Assembly (NCBI GenBank): GCA_023055505.1
Contig: JALIRH010000013.1
Location: forward strand, 558,001-622,000
Source: Callipepla californica brunnescens
Taxonomy: Eukaryota; Chordata; Aves; Galliformes; Odontophoridae
DNA length: 64,000 bases
Direction of reading: 5' to 3'
Each line of letters opens with the position of its first letter. The first letter of the stretch is position 1. Position numbers and translations under genes: made by a program. The notes under the pieces were generated by a model, which saw only the letters and a list, made by a program, of their open reading frames with translations, did no database searches and had not been told where the DNA came from. Shown piece by piece: positions 49,609 through 61,969 of this stretch.

Positions 49609-51960
49609 ACTGTTTACAAGAGAATCTGACCTGCTGCAACAACTGAGATTAAAATCACGAGAGTCTTCAACACTTCAAAAATTCACACATCTAATTCACA
49701 GGAAGGAAGTCTTATAAACTATAGTGTATTAAATTAAACCCTCCTAACTCCAAACAACTTTTGGCCTATGGTTGATTCAAAATAAATGCTCTTGCCTAAA
49801 AACAAAAGAAAATTAACTATATTTATTGCTGTATCCCTTTAGTTCTCAACAGCTATGAATTTTCCAGTCAATTTTTTGGACAGAAAAGCTTTGAAAAGAA
49901 CAAATTCTAAGCAAATGAAAGCATATCTCAAGTTAAAAAAAAAATAAAAATGGTACGCAGTTAAGAATTCAAACTAGGGCCCTCCTAAAACATATCAGTA
50001 TTTTTGCTTACGTATGTGGGCTGAAATTAAGCAATTCACCTTCAGCTTCCAAATACTGAATACTTGCAATGAACCATTATGAACAATTGTAATTTACCAG
50101 AAGAAAGAGCAGGCCACTTCTGCTGATATAAATTCCACCATGCCCTATTAGAATGGTGTACAACTTGTAAATAGATGTGTAAATATGTGCAGTATGCTTG
50201 ATTCAGTTTGACCTGGTATTCCTTGGACATTTGGGGACCTATCTTAACTGCTCTTCCCTACTACTGCATTCCCAGTCCTATTCTGGAATATAAATAAAAC
50301 AAAATAAAATATGTCCATCATAAAAAGTGTCCACATCAATAGCAGTCGCATTCATATATGCTGTCTAACCCATATAAGCTAGTCAGATGTTATAAAGCAA
50401 ACAAAGGCAATATCAAAGCCTTTATTTGAGATACAGGTGCTATAGAGCAAGATATCAAAGAAAGAGGGTTTAACTCACCCCTCCCAGAAACAGTTTGGAA
50501 AATGGTGAGCTCAGGAATGCAGCCTTCTCTAATTTAAACTCGGGTGTGCTGAAAAGGGTAAGGGGGGCCAAACAGCTCAGGCTTTGAGTGCATATGTGCT
50601 CCTGGAAACACAGGCAGAAGCACCACCGAGACGGGGAGTGAGCATGGGTGCTCCCCTGCTCCGATCAATCAGGTGCTCTTACTGATTCGGGCTGTGACCT
50701 GGTAATTCCATTGCAGATGTGCATCAAATGGATTTGTTATGCTTTTAGAAATACCAATCTTGATATTGAATCAATCACAGATTTCAATCTGCAATTTGGC
50801 TACACATAATTTGACACAAATATCAGTTCCAAAGGACTCTGATGTGCCACCTCTTCATGTACATTCACTAACACATACAACACTGCAAAAGATTCAGGCC
50901 AAACTGCTCAGAAGATCAACAGTTTCAAAGTCCACATTATCTAATTTGGCTTTAAATAAGTGCATTTGGTATTTATCATGGAGGAAAATACAGTACACAT
51001 TCAAATTGATCCCTAGTAGAACATTAGGATTGTCTGGGTATGCAGTCCCTCATGACTACATCCACATACTATCCACAAAATAGTAGATTCAAATACGTTT
51101 ATCAACATATTTGCAATATTATAGTTACCAGAGGACCAGTTTTAATGGAAGCATCTGTAAGTTTCAGCTGTAAATGCAAAAACTTTGTTTTGCCAAATAG
51201 ACCTTTCCTATCACATAAATGATGCAGAGTAAATATTGATGTGGTCACAAAAGCTATGCAATACATTTAATATGCAAAAAGTTTGATTTTGCATTCTATT
51301 TCATCTTTGTTTAAAAACATGACTCAATATAATGTACTTGAAAGCTTTTCATGTTATAATGTCCTCTCATCAAATAAACTCTGCTAACTGATGTCTCAAG
51401 CCTCCACACCCAAGAGCTGAATGCACTGGGTTTATTTAAAATTAAAAATTATAACACCAGTTTTCTAGACCTCATGCTTTTGCTCCTGGATAGGAAACAG
51501 GAGTTTAGACTCATTAGTTAAGGATATCTATCAAGCAGAAACTTTCCAGTTTTTGACTACTTGACAATTTATATAATTGTATCTCAAATGAGCTCCAGAC
51601 TAATAGACTAATAGACTAATCTCTCTATTTGAAATGAAAAAAACACTTTTTATTAAATTAAAAAGTAATTCAACACTCTCCAAGGATGAGGATTATGAAC
51701 GACTATGTTGTTGTGCAAGTTTGTCATCTTAACTTCTCCTCAGCATTTGCTGTTTCTTTTAGGAAATAATGGACCAGCTGTGCTCTTTTCAACTTAAAAA
51801 TGCATTGATTACTTCCTCTTCTTTGGCTAATATGCCTATTTTAGGTGCTATTGCTGAAGTGTTCAAACTGCTGAGTGACTAGGAGTTTCTACCGGACTTT
51901 GGAGTATTCTGCCAAATTTCATATAGATGTATTGAACCTATGCCAGTATCATGAATTTGG
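49609..51960. other. Non-coding sequence with a GC-richer patch
   Basis: Mostly AT-rich. 50500-50720 is distinctly richer in G and C than its surroundings, and I cannot assign it to a repeat family. A tandem TAGACTAA unit (three copies) lies at 51597-51620. No gene recognised. Confidence 0.5.
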
Positions 51961-52434
51961 TGGTGACAGAGTTAATTTTCTTCATAGAGACTTGTATAAT
52001 GTCATGTTTTAGTTTTTGCAGAACAGTGCTTGCACATAGCCAAGGACTTTCAGCTACATGTGCTGCCCTACCAGCAAGGGGCTAGGAGGGGGCAGAACCA
52101 GGACAGCTCAACCAGACCAGCTAGAGGAGTGTCCATATGGCATCATGCTGGGGTAAAGAAGGACAGTGGAACATCCATGGTGATGGTGCTTATTTTCCCA
52201 AGGAACCATTACACATGATGTTCCCTGCTTTCCTGGAAGTGGCTGAACATCTGCCTGCCCATGGGAAGTATGAATGGATTCCTTATTGCACTTTACTTGC
52301 ATGTGTGGCTTTTGCTTTACCTACCAAGCTGTCTTTACATAAGTCTGTGAGCTCTTGCACTTTCACCTTTCCAATTCTGTCCCTCATTCCACTTTTGGAG
52401 AGTGAATGATTGGCTGCATGGTTAAACCACTAAA
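51961..52434 (+). mobile_element. Probable solo LTR or LTR fragment (474 bp), third family
   Basis: Starts TGGTGACAGAGTTAATTTTC and ends GGTTAAACCACTAAA, where the family normally ends in ...CCACGACA. Internal landmarks are AGCCAAGGAC, a TTTTCCCAAGGAACC...TTACAC block near 52193, GTGGCTGAACATCTGCCTGCCCATGGGAAG (52240-52270), and TTTACCTACC..GCTGTCTTTA near the expected polyadenylation site. These match the order of a common avian ERV LTR, probably ERVL-like. No clear target duplication. It shares its 3' end with 4570-4697 and 25990-26435. Confidence 0.7.
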
Positions 52435-52967
52435 GCTAGGTTTAGCAAAACTGTGCTCCACTGCTTCTTTAATCTACAACCCCTTTGCACAGAATAACTT
52501 ACTAACCTAGTTAATCAGCTTCAGCATTTCAAGTTTCCCTGTAACATTTACAGTTCATAATGTTATTAATCTTCAGCAGCATGCAGGCTTAATTGCATAT
52601 AGAAAATATAAGATGGAAGATTGATCTGTTCATAATTTCAAGGGCAGCATTATCACCTTTTTTTTTTCTTCAGTGGGTCAGAACATAATATTATAAGCTT
52701 TATTTGATTGTGGATAAATTTTAAAAAATAATTGGTATTGTAGATTCTACCTATGTCAGCTATGGAGTAATGTAGATGTTCAGGCAAATTCAGTCCTTGA
52801 ACAGACTAGAGCCGGTAAAGGCTCTAGGAAATCTACGAAAGCTAAGAGCTTTCCTACTCGGTTCTTCCTAGCTGACAAGAAGCAATACTACAAATGATAT
52901 TTGAAAAAGTGAAATCAGTAATCAGATCCCTTCCAAACTGAAAATCAGCTCAAGGCCCTAAAAAATA

Positions 52968-53018
52968 AATAATAAAATAAAATAAAATAAAATAAAATAA
53001 AATAAAATAAAATAAAAT
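52968..53018 (+). repeat. (AAAAT)n microsatellite
   Basis: About nine to ten pentanucleotide units in perfect tandem. Confidence 0.92.
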
Positions 53019-54843
53019 CTGTAGCAGAAACAGAGGAGAAGGCACAGAGATGTAGGTACTGGATTACATTTAAATTGGGCGAAGACAGAGAGCCCTCCAA
53101 AGCAGTGTGCTGGAACTACAAAGACACTGCTCTTCTGATATTACAAGGGATTCAGAACCTTCGTGGTATCACTTAGCTCATCTGTGGCTTGTAACTTTGC
53201 ACTGTCCAGAAAAGCTTATACAAGAAAGCAGTCTACCAAGAAAGAATGAGGTACTGAGCAGAGCATTAGGCTTTAATACAACTGAAACAGAGATCAAGAG
53301 CAGCTTGAGATGGCATACATACAAACTCATTCCATATTCTTATGCAAACTGAGCTGATTGTGGTGCAGGATGTAATCCCCAAGTATTGTTTCTACCGAAT
53401 TTAAAAGAGCTCTCCTCTGCTTCCTTTAAGGGAAAACAAACTCATTCCCACATCTGAGCCTCTTTCTATTGCTTGCAAAGTTCAATGAATCCACCTAAAC
53501 CTAATTCACTTTTAAATTCAATATTAATCTTGCCCTGTCTTTTCCTAGTGTTTACCGAATTGTATCAAATATATAAAACTATAATATAAATTTTTCCTTA
53601 TCTGACAATGAAACTCAGAGTTCACTGAAACAAGTGAAAGCATATCTTACTCACTTTGGCTGAGGCCATTATTTCAAAACTGCAGAGTAGAATTCTGTCA
53701 GAAATTATTCTCATTCAGCTCTGAGAAAAACAAAAGGACAATATGGCTTTGTACCTACATGTAAAATATTTATATTGGGTATTTAAATATTTATACATTT
53801 GAAACTTTAAAATATTTATATCTCTATTCAAGCAGTTCATATATTGGAGAGTAAACTCATGTAATGGAAATTTATTATATATTAAATATTTAAGTTAATA
53901 TTTTATAAAATTTACTGTACATTCAGTAAGAACAAAACTAGCAAGGGATGGGGAACTCTCAAGAGACTACTTTTGCATTTTCTGCATGAAACAAGCATCA
54001 CTTATCTCTGCACTGCTTTTAACAGATTTTATACTCCTGATAAGTGAGACTGTTAAGACATCATGCAACTAAACATCAAGGGATAATTTATACTTGAGCA
54101 GAATTCCACCTAAGTCGGTGGAATTAATGACAAATCAAGTTGATCCTACAGTCCCTAAGCCAGCACATTGCAGAAGGAATTGAAAAAGGCCAAGCATTTT
54201 GCAGATCAGTAGTGAAACTTCTGAACTACTTCTGACTCCTGTGGCCACACTATAGGTTTTCTAACATCCCGTTGAAAAAATAAAGCTAAGTACTTCCTTT
54301 CTCCTGCAGACTGAACTGAACCTCTCAACATGACAAAAATTCTTACTGCATGCATATAGCAGACTTGAAAAAGGTCTTCTCACATAGCTTTGGAAGGTTT
54401 ATACATTTTCTCAGCCCATTACTAAACTCCAGTTTTAATCACTAGTGACTAGAACATAACTTGACCATATATCAAATTTTAAGCAGTCACAGGCTGTCTT
54501 CAGGGAAAAAGTGATGTGAATTAAGAACAATAAGACAAAGCAACATCCTGAAGGTCTTTTGATGACTGTTCCCTGAGCTCTGGGACATACATAAATAAGT
54601 TCAGGATCTCTAAAGTAATCTCAAAAATTTATTGATGGCATAATCACTATCCAAATGATAGTTTTCAAGCAGTAACTTGTAAGAAATTAGTACCAAAAGG
54701 ATACTTCAGTACCATTACAGTGTTCATTTATATTTTTGACAAGGTGATATATTGGCAGTAAGTTTATACCAAAAAGGCTGTATGAGTCAAAAGGTCCATA
54801 TGGCAATGAAATTTCTTTGGAGATATTAAATTTCTTCATCAAC

Positions 54844-54890
54844 ATAATAATAATAATAGTAGTAGTAGTGGTGGTAGTAGTAGTAGTAGT
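54844..54890 (+). repeat. (ATA/GTA)n trinucleotide microsatellite
   Basis: Runs of AAT, then AGT with a GGTGGT interruption, then AGT again. On the minus strand it reads as a poly-threonine stretch in a spurious frame. Confidence 0.92.
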
Positions 54891-56805
54891 AATCATAATA
54901 AAGTTATAACCTTCAAGCATTCAGCTTTATTAATCTCATAACATGCAATTAAGTTGATATTCAGCAATTCTGACTGTTCTGAAACAAGTTTTAATCTTAC
55001 CATCAAAAATCAGCCAGCAAGTCTCCTTGCTCAGTTTTTGAACAAGTGACCTTATTTTGTAGCATTCTAATAAAATAATTTCCCACTGGAAAGTGGGTTC
55101 TTCAAGAACAAGAAATAGTTCTGCCCGATAATAAACATGCCAAAGATAACAGCTGACTGGGAGATGTGCATTGTAGTAAAAATAGTTCATTGCCATATTA
55201 TTAAGAAGCATTCAAAATGTAAGTCTCTGCTTTGAGAGAGACCAATGTGTGCTGTAATTAGTAGTAAAGGAATGCAAAACTATTCATTTACTGTGAAGAA
55301 AAAAAAGAACAAACAGGAGAGAGGAATGATTACTGCAAAAAATCCAGCCCAACTATGCCCGCAATGCTTATTAAAAAAGAGCTTCCTTAATGAAATCATG
55401 AATACAGATGAAATAATGCTTCACAAAAATGCTATCCAATTCATTTCTCAAGCAATCTGTTCACTGAAAAAATCAATTGTATTTTGAATGCTATTTTTGC
55501 ACCAAGAATATCATTAAGGAATTAGGAGACTGTGCAGAGAGCTTGATAAAGAAGTCTTAAAAGTTTCACATATTCATGTATTTTATTTGGACATGCACAC
55601 AGAAAAGCACTTGGAAGTATCTTACCTATACCCTTAAAGCAAGGGTCATGCCATGCTTCTGCTATTTCCAGTTTCCCCTCGGTAAGGTGAAAGTTTTCAA
55701 GTGATAAAATACTAGCGCAGGACACACTGAATAGTAGATTATAATGCATTTTTGAAGTTCATTTTAAAATCTTATTTCAGCATAGCTTGGAAAGGTTCAA
55801 CTGAAGTGAAGCAAACTGATATTCACTTGCCACCTACGTTAGATTTTCATCCAAAATAGCTGTGCTTAATATAACTGATTCTCTTTCACCCCCAATAGAA
55901 AGCAGCATCTCAGTGCTGAGTACCAGTTATCAGTAAAATATCATCTTGCAATGGAAGCAATGGAAGCAAAAAGAAATCTCCACCTATGTAACAAAAGTCA
56001 GAAGCTTCTTAACCTTGGTACTTAATGAAAGAAGTAAAAATACCTCTCTCTGAGCATGGACAAATTAAAAAGAAATCTAATCCTAGCAATAGTCATCTAC
56101 TGATTGGAAGAACTAATATACATGTGTACTGCTGATCAACTGAATCTTGAAAACTACTTGAGTAATCTTCCTGAACACTGATCTGGGAATAAACGCCAAC
56201 AGGAAAACAAATCTTCCTTATCTCCACGCAACCAGAAAATGACATTGCTGAGAACTGGTGACACTTGCTGATATCATCTCACTTTTCTGTGTTTTCTCTA
56301 CTTCTCTTTGCCTGTGTCGGAATAATTAAGCAGCATTTTGAAGCGTATCAAGCCTGTGAAAGAACAGCATCTTGTACCAAACTCAGGACTTCTGCATGAA
56401 CAGTGGCCGTACCTGACCTGCTACAGTCATGAAAACCTTGTCAGACACATTCACAGTCGAGGTGGCTGTGGTCACTCTTCCTGTCCCCACTAGTTTGGAT
56501 CACATCCAAGCAATGACCTGACAACCCTCATTTGTATGAGCAATATTCAGTTTTTCACAAAATGCTGAGCAGCTCTAGAGCGGGTCTCCAATATAATAGA
56601 AATTGATCCTTGAAATTTTAAATCTGTATAAACAGCACTTCCATTTCATCTTCCATGTCTGTTTACATAAGAATCATACAACATTAGCCAGCTTAGCGGA
56701 AGTCACTGACTCCACAGTCCTCAGCTCTGCCTGTCCTTACCCTCAGCACACCTGTCTGGTGATATTCAGGTGGGCTAGTTTCTCCTTGTATGACTAGTAG
56801 CCCAG

Positions 56806-56810
56806 AAGTG
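56806..56810. repeat. Target-site duplication, left (AAGTG)
   Basis: Pairs with ATGTG at 57558-57562, four of five bases alike. Confidence 0.6.
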
Positions 56811-57143
56811 TGTGAAAGACAGAAACTGTTTTCTTTTATTAATTGTCTCAAAGCTTGCTTTGTCAGGCCTTTCTGGTGATAAGACCCTAAGTGAGAACTG
56901 CAGGTTATCTCTGGGTGGGTGTCATGGTGCCACAGTGCCTCTGCTTATTGTTGTAAAGATAAACAGAAGTGGGGCCAAGCCTGTCTTTTTCGGGGTTCGG
57001 CTTGGAGAAGCTGATCACTGCAAAAGGCAATAATGCTTGTGCATGGCAATGCAGGTACCACTCCCTGCTGGCTTATCTGTTGGGCCAGGTATGTCACACT
57101 GACAAAAAAAAAAAAAAAAAGAAAAAAACCTGAGAAATGGGGG

Positions 57144-57150
57144 ATAAAAG
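57144..57150 (+). promoter_or_regulatory. LTR TATA box (ATAAAAG)
   Basis: GGGGGATAAAAGGCC lies about 310 bp upstream of the polyadenylation signal in the plus-strand solo LTR. This is the arrangement expected for the U3 promoter that drove retroviral transcription. Confidence 0.65.
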
Positions 57151-57451
57151 GCCTTCACTAAACTAGCGACTTTGGAGAAGAACTCCCAAAGAAAAAATCT
57201 TTGACGGAGAACTCCCGAAGAGGAAACGGAGAACTCCCTGAGGGGGGGAAACTCTGCAGACGGACCCTGAGGCCTGCTTGCTGTCATCTCCCATCCCCCG
57301 CGGTGACCAGACGAGTTCCCCAGACTACGAACCTCGCTGGATCCACGGTGGTGATTATATCTCTCTTGCTTTCTATCAAGATTCCTTGCTTTTTATCCCT
57401 TTTCTATCGCTCACCTTCCCTTCCCCATATCCCTAAGCAACTAGTAATTGT

Positions 57452-57457
57452 AATAAA
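57452..57457 (+). promoter_or_regulatory. LTR polyadenylation signal (AATAAA)
   Basis: GTAATAAACTGG lies about 100 bp before the LTR end. The same site is seen on the minus strand of the 8.3- and 44.1-kb copies, fixing their orientation. Confidence 0.7.
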
Positions 57458-57557
57458 CTGGTTGGGCTAACATTTGACCCGTTGTGTCTTAATCTCGCCA
57501 TCGGGTATACACATAATCAGAGAACCTCGTCTCCCTCCTTTATATTGGAGCGTGACA

Positions 57558-57562
57558 ATGTG
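57558..57562. repeat. Target-site duplication, right (ATGTG)
   Basis: Pairs with AAGTG at 56806-56810, one mismatch. Confidence 0.6.
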
Positions 57563-59230
57563 AAGTTCACATTCCAAATAATTCACAGGCAACAAGACAA
57601 TGAACGTGTGGGAAAGATTGAGAAGAGAATGTGAAAACCTGGACTCTGCTTATGCTGCACAACAAGAATGGTGCATACGTCTTCTTCACAGGAAATACTA
57701 CTAAACTTCTAGATAAAGCAACCTACAAGCCCTTCCCAGTTTCATCTGTGTCAGTCCCTGTGTTCACCTTCTTCACATCCTTGCAAGATGGGCATAACAG
57801 TAACTGCGCATCACGCAGCTGTTGGCTCAACAATAGCTGCAATGCTTTTACTCACCACACACCAACTGCAGTAATACAACTAACCAACTACTCTCCAACC
57901 AAAGCTCTGCCAACACCACAAGGCCTCACCAGCCAGGAGACAGTGAATATCCTTGGGGTTTGTCTTAGGAAGATACTTCTCTGGGAAAGGTTTGCTTGGT
58001 CTGAGAAACAAAGTGTTTAAAATTATAACGATTCTTAGATTCTACAAAAGATTAAGTATATATGTTTTTACCACAGTTCCTTGCCTGCTTATATTTATCT
58101 ATGTGAGCTGCACAGTGTGCCACAACAGACTCAAAAAACGATGTCATTTGTTTCTCAGGTCATCAGTGGTGCTCAGTCAGTTCTTCCACTGATGTTATTG
58201 ACTTTTCTGAAGTGGAAGACTAGTACTATAAAGAGTTTCACACCTTTTCTCTTTATTAAACAAAAGAAACATGGAAGACACATGTACTCATAAAAATGCC
58301 TACAATATTTTCTTACTATCTCATCAACTCTTAAAATTGCAAGAGAGTCCTCTCAAACGCAGATTTTTCTTGCAGCTTAATATTGCGCACAATTTAGTTT
58401 CTTATCACAATCAATCTTTGATTGATACACTAAATTCACACTATTTACAAAGTGATTCAGTTCTGATTAATGGGAAGGTAGATTAAATGATATAAACCAA
58501 AATATTTTACAAAGTGCTTGAAATCTATGAGTCACTTAGCTTTTATAGTCAGCCTGGTCACAGAAGCAGGTGACCTTGTCCTTTTTACACCCCAAGAAAT
58601 GTAAGCGGTACTTCTTAACATTTTTTCTCTTTAATCTCCAAACTCAGAGTCCTGCCATTCCAGTTTTTAATGGTTTTGTTTGCCAGTTACAGCAGAGAGA
58701 TTACAATGAGTGATGTATGTGTTCAAGATCAATACACCTGTAAAGAGACGGAATTCATATTGATCTTCAGTCATGCAGCACTTACACCTTAGTTGTCATA
58801 ACCCTCTCTCTATAAACGAAATCACTGCTTCTGAATGCTGAATTGCTTGACTAACTGCTCTGCTGTATTCCTACATTCTGTTTTTAGATTTCTAGAATGA
58901 TATGCAACCTTCACTGCCAAGCTTAAAAAAACATTCCTTGGCTTCCATGGTGTTCCACAGCAGCAAAGCAGAATTTTATTGTTGCCCAAAAGATCCAACC
59001 AGGTTCATTAGCCGTTCTGAAATGGTGTACACAGCTGTACACAGGCATTAACAGGCCTTAAATCCTGGAATCCAGCAACAACTCTAAAGAGTCCACAGGC
59101 AGAGGCAGATATTTACAGTTTGTTTACATTTTGGGTCTATTATGTTATGTTCAACAGGTTTTATTGATTTTTTTTTCTCAGCTCATTGGTACACCAGTTA
59201 AGTATCAGTTCTACTTTGCTTAGTATAAAA
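57563..59230. other. AT-rich non-coding sequence
   Basis: No gene recognised. The 129-codon frame at 57631-58020 is Ser/Thr-rich and lacks a family signature. Confidence 0.5.
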
Positions 59231-59550
59231 TCTTAGAATCATGAAATTACTTGGGATGAAAGGTATCTTAAATACCACCTAGTTCCAACCCCCTGCTGTG
59301 TGCTGGCTGCACCCCCAGCCCAGGCTGCCCAGAGCCCAGCCAGCCCAGCCTTGAGCACCTCCAGGGATGAGCACCCAGAGCTCTGGGCAGCACTGCCAGG
59401 GCCTCACCACCCTCTGAGTAAAGAACTTACCCCTTACCTCCAATCTATTCTCCCTTTTTAATTTAAAATTGTTCCCCCTTGCCCTGTCACTATCTGCCTA
59501 TATAAAACATACTCTCATTCCCATTTATAAGGTCCCCATAAGTACTTGAA
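59231..59550 (-). mobile_element. CR1 LINE 3'-end fragment, minus strand
   Basis: The tail is at 59231 (TCTTAGAATCATGAAATTAC...), then the reverse complement of the CR1 3' end. It has a CCAGCCCAGGCTGCCCAGAG block near 59310 that marks a subfamily different from the copies at 35.9 and 60.3 kb. It ends within the last ~80 codons of ORF2. Confidence 0.87.
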
Positions 59551-60303
59551 GAATGTATCAGAAGTGCCTCCAGTACATCTTTGCCTAATAAAACATAGAC
59601 ATTCTAACACCTCCTACTTTCCCTTGTTTCCTTGCCATGGCTATATAAACTCAAAATTCTTCATACTATCATTTTCATTTAAAAATCACAAAAGAGCTGA
59701 CTGCTCATGAAAAGCTATGGCAAAAAAAACCTATGGCAAACTATGGCAAACTATGACATTAACTGAACCAAAAGGTTCTCAAAAAAAAAATAAAAATAAA
59801 AAATCCACCACGACAATAACAGCACTCACACATAAGCACAAGACAAGCAAAAACTTCAGCTTCAGGTGTGCAGATAATAGCTAATAGTGTAATTTAAATT
59901 CCAGAACTGCTGTTTATACTGTTTCACAGCTATATTTTGGAGGCACAAGGCACCATCAAGTGTACTCTCAATGTGGCGTGTGACATAACGAGTATCAGGA
60001 ATTGCACATAAACTCGACATTGTATATCCAAAAAGGCATCACCACAATATTTCCAAAATAAAGTTTTCAATGTTCTGATGATTTGCATTTATTCTGGTTG
60101 TAAACAGATCTCCCACTCTTGTCCCATGAACATTTTTTTTTTTCTTTTTTAATCAAAGCTTCCAAAGAAAGGCATTCACATTATTGCAGCAAAGCTTCCC
60201 TAGTCCTGCTGGGTATGTGATGAGGAGCTGGAGAAGCCCACCAAAACAGACCGAGCTTTGTGCAGTGTATAATTGCAGATGTCCATGATGGATGAGCATA
60301 GAT
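59551..60303. other. AT-rich non-coding sequence
   Basis: A short run of CTATGGCAAA units (59717-59757) and otherwise nothing recognised. Confidence 0.5.
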
Positions 60304-60572
60304 GATTCATAGAATCATAGAATCATAGTGGTTGGAAGGGACCAACCCCCCTGCCAAAGCAGGTTCCCTACACCAGGTCTCACAGGTAGGCATCCAGGCG
60401 GGTCTTGAATATCTCCAGAGAAGGAGATTCCACAACCCCCCTGGGGTTCACTTAGCCTTTCTTCATAGGGGAGATCCTCCAGGCCCTTCACCATCTTTGT
60501 GGCCCTCTGCTGGACTCTTTCCAAAAAACCCCTTCTTTTCTATACTGGGGAGCCCAGAAATGGACACAATTC
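60304..60572 (-). mobile_element. CR1 LINE 3'-end fragment with internal deletion
   Basis: Three clean tail octamers (ATTCATAGAATCATAGAATCATAG on the plus strand, 60306-60329). The reverse complement of the 3' end then runs to about 60444, and the sequence jumps directly to the GLEDLPYEERL-like stretch (frame 60315-60524, minus). About 280 bp of the usual C-terminal region is therefore missing. It ends near 60572. Confidence 0.9.
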
Positions 60573-61820
60573 AAGAAGCACAGCCCACCAAGATGATGTG
60601 TCTTGAAAGCAGCAGTACCCAGAGGGGCCAAGAGGAATCTCAACAATCAAACAAACAAAAAGCCCTGCACAATTTTTAAGTTAGCATTTACAATCTGTTA
60701 GTCACACTCCCACCTACAATGCCTAATGTAATCCAAAGACTTGATCCAATCCACTGTGCAGGATTCAGACCAGCAGTTTAAATCTGAGCATCTAATGTCC
60801 CAACTCCATGAGCCCTAATCAGTTTTTTTTGACACTGCTTCTGAACTCGAAGTAAGTAGTGGAATTTGAAATAAATAAAAGACCACTGAAAAAGCACTTG
60901 AACTTTGAAAGTATCTACTTTCATTCTGTTCCTGAACTGGATGAGATTCTAAAGCACAGATCTCATGGGACGGGAAAGGCCTGGGAGGTAACTAATTTCT
61001 ACTATTGATAGCATATAATCTAACACTCTGATGTATTAGAATACCATATTAGAGCACTATTTTTAGCTAAGTCAAATATGAATGCTGAAACAAGTGTATT
61101 ACCTTATTTGTTTTGTCTTGTTTGCAGAAAGACTTTTGAAAGTTTCTCTCTCGGCAAGGATTCAGTGTTCCTCCTACATAAGTACATCTGCAGTCATACC
61201 TCCTAACAGAGCTGACGTATCTTCTTACACTGATAGCTTTATTTCCAATCATTCTGATTTTCAAAGACTTTCAGGAGCTTGTAAAACTGACCCATAATTA
61301 GATTATTTTGCTACAGATCAGATGCAGGCTTTCAGCTTGCATTAATGAATGTTTCTACATATTTGCTTATGGTAAAGACACTTTCAAAATATCGTTTTCT
61401 TACAGAAATATTAACTCTTTGCTATCTTCAGGAAAAAATATTGATCTTTTCCTTAACTTAGAAGCAACTGTGACCCTTTGTATGCAAATAACCCACAACA
61501 ACATGTTATTAATCTCAAAACAAATATGCAGAATGTAGAACATATAGATAAGATAGAAATAGAATCAAATCATGCAGATTCTGCCACCTGTCTGGGCATA
61601 TCTCAGAGGCTGAGACGCAGCAACGCAGGTCTGTCAACAAGAAATAATGGTTCTGTGAAGGAAATGAAACTAAAATCACCTTTCCAGCCTGGCAAAAGCC
61701 TAGAAATCGTACCTTTCAAAGTCAGTGCCTCCTGCTGTTTTATATTTACTCTGTAAATATCAAAGAGATCTTTAAGAACACACAAGTTCCCCTTCACCAT
61801 TTACATGAGTTTTTAAAATT

Positions 61821-61855
61821 AAAACAAACAAGCAAACAAACAAACAAACAAAAAC
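61821..61855 (+). repeat. (AAAC)n microsatellite
   Basis: About eight tetranucleotide units with one G interruption. Confidence 0.9.
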
Positions 61856-61930
61856 AGAAAAAAAAAATCATTCTACCCAAGAGACATTTAAGACTACACA
61901 GGTTTATTTAGTTAGTTATTTACTTTTGCT

Positions 61931-61969
61931 TTTATTTTATTTTATTTCATTTTATTTCATTTTATTTTC
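61931..61969 (+). repeat. (ATTTT/ATTTC)n microsatellite
   Basis: Pentanucleotide units alternate TTTTA with TTTCA, an imperfect 10-bp higher period. Confidence 0.88.

Larger units (their letters stand above)
52435..56805. other. AT-rich non-coding sequence with microsatellites
   Basis: No gene recognised in 4.4 kb. It holds an AAAAT repeat (52968-53018) and an ATA/GTA trinucleotide repeat (54844-54890). Confidence 0.55.
56811..57557 (+). mobile_element. Solo LTR (747 bp), plus strand
   Basis: TG...CA ends (TGTGAAAGACAG and GGAGCGTGACA). It carries a TATA box (57144), a polyadenylation signal (57452) and a strongly conserved 3' block (57465-57557) shared with 8303-9214 and 44112-44817. Its U3 contains an A-run (57104-57120). 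It is the inverted counterpart of the 44-kb copy, 12 kb away. No pol or gag adjoins, so it is a solo LTR. It has the best-preserved promoter elements of the three. Confidence 0.88.

Noticed and set aside
57631..58020. 129-codon plus-strand frame
   Set aside because: No domain, no splice context and ordinary composition; chance frame.
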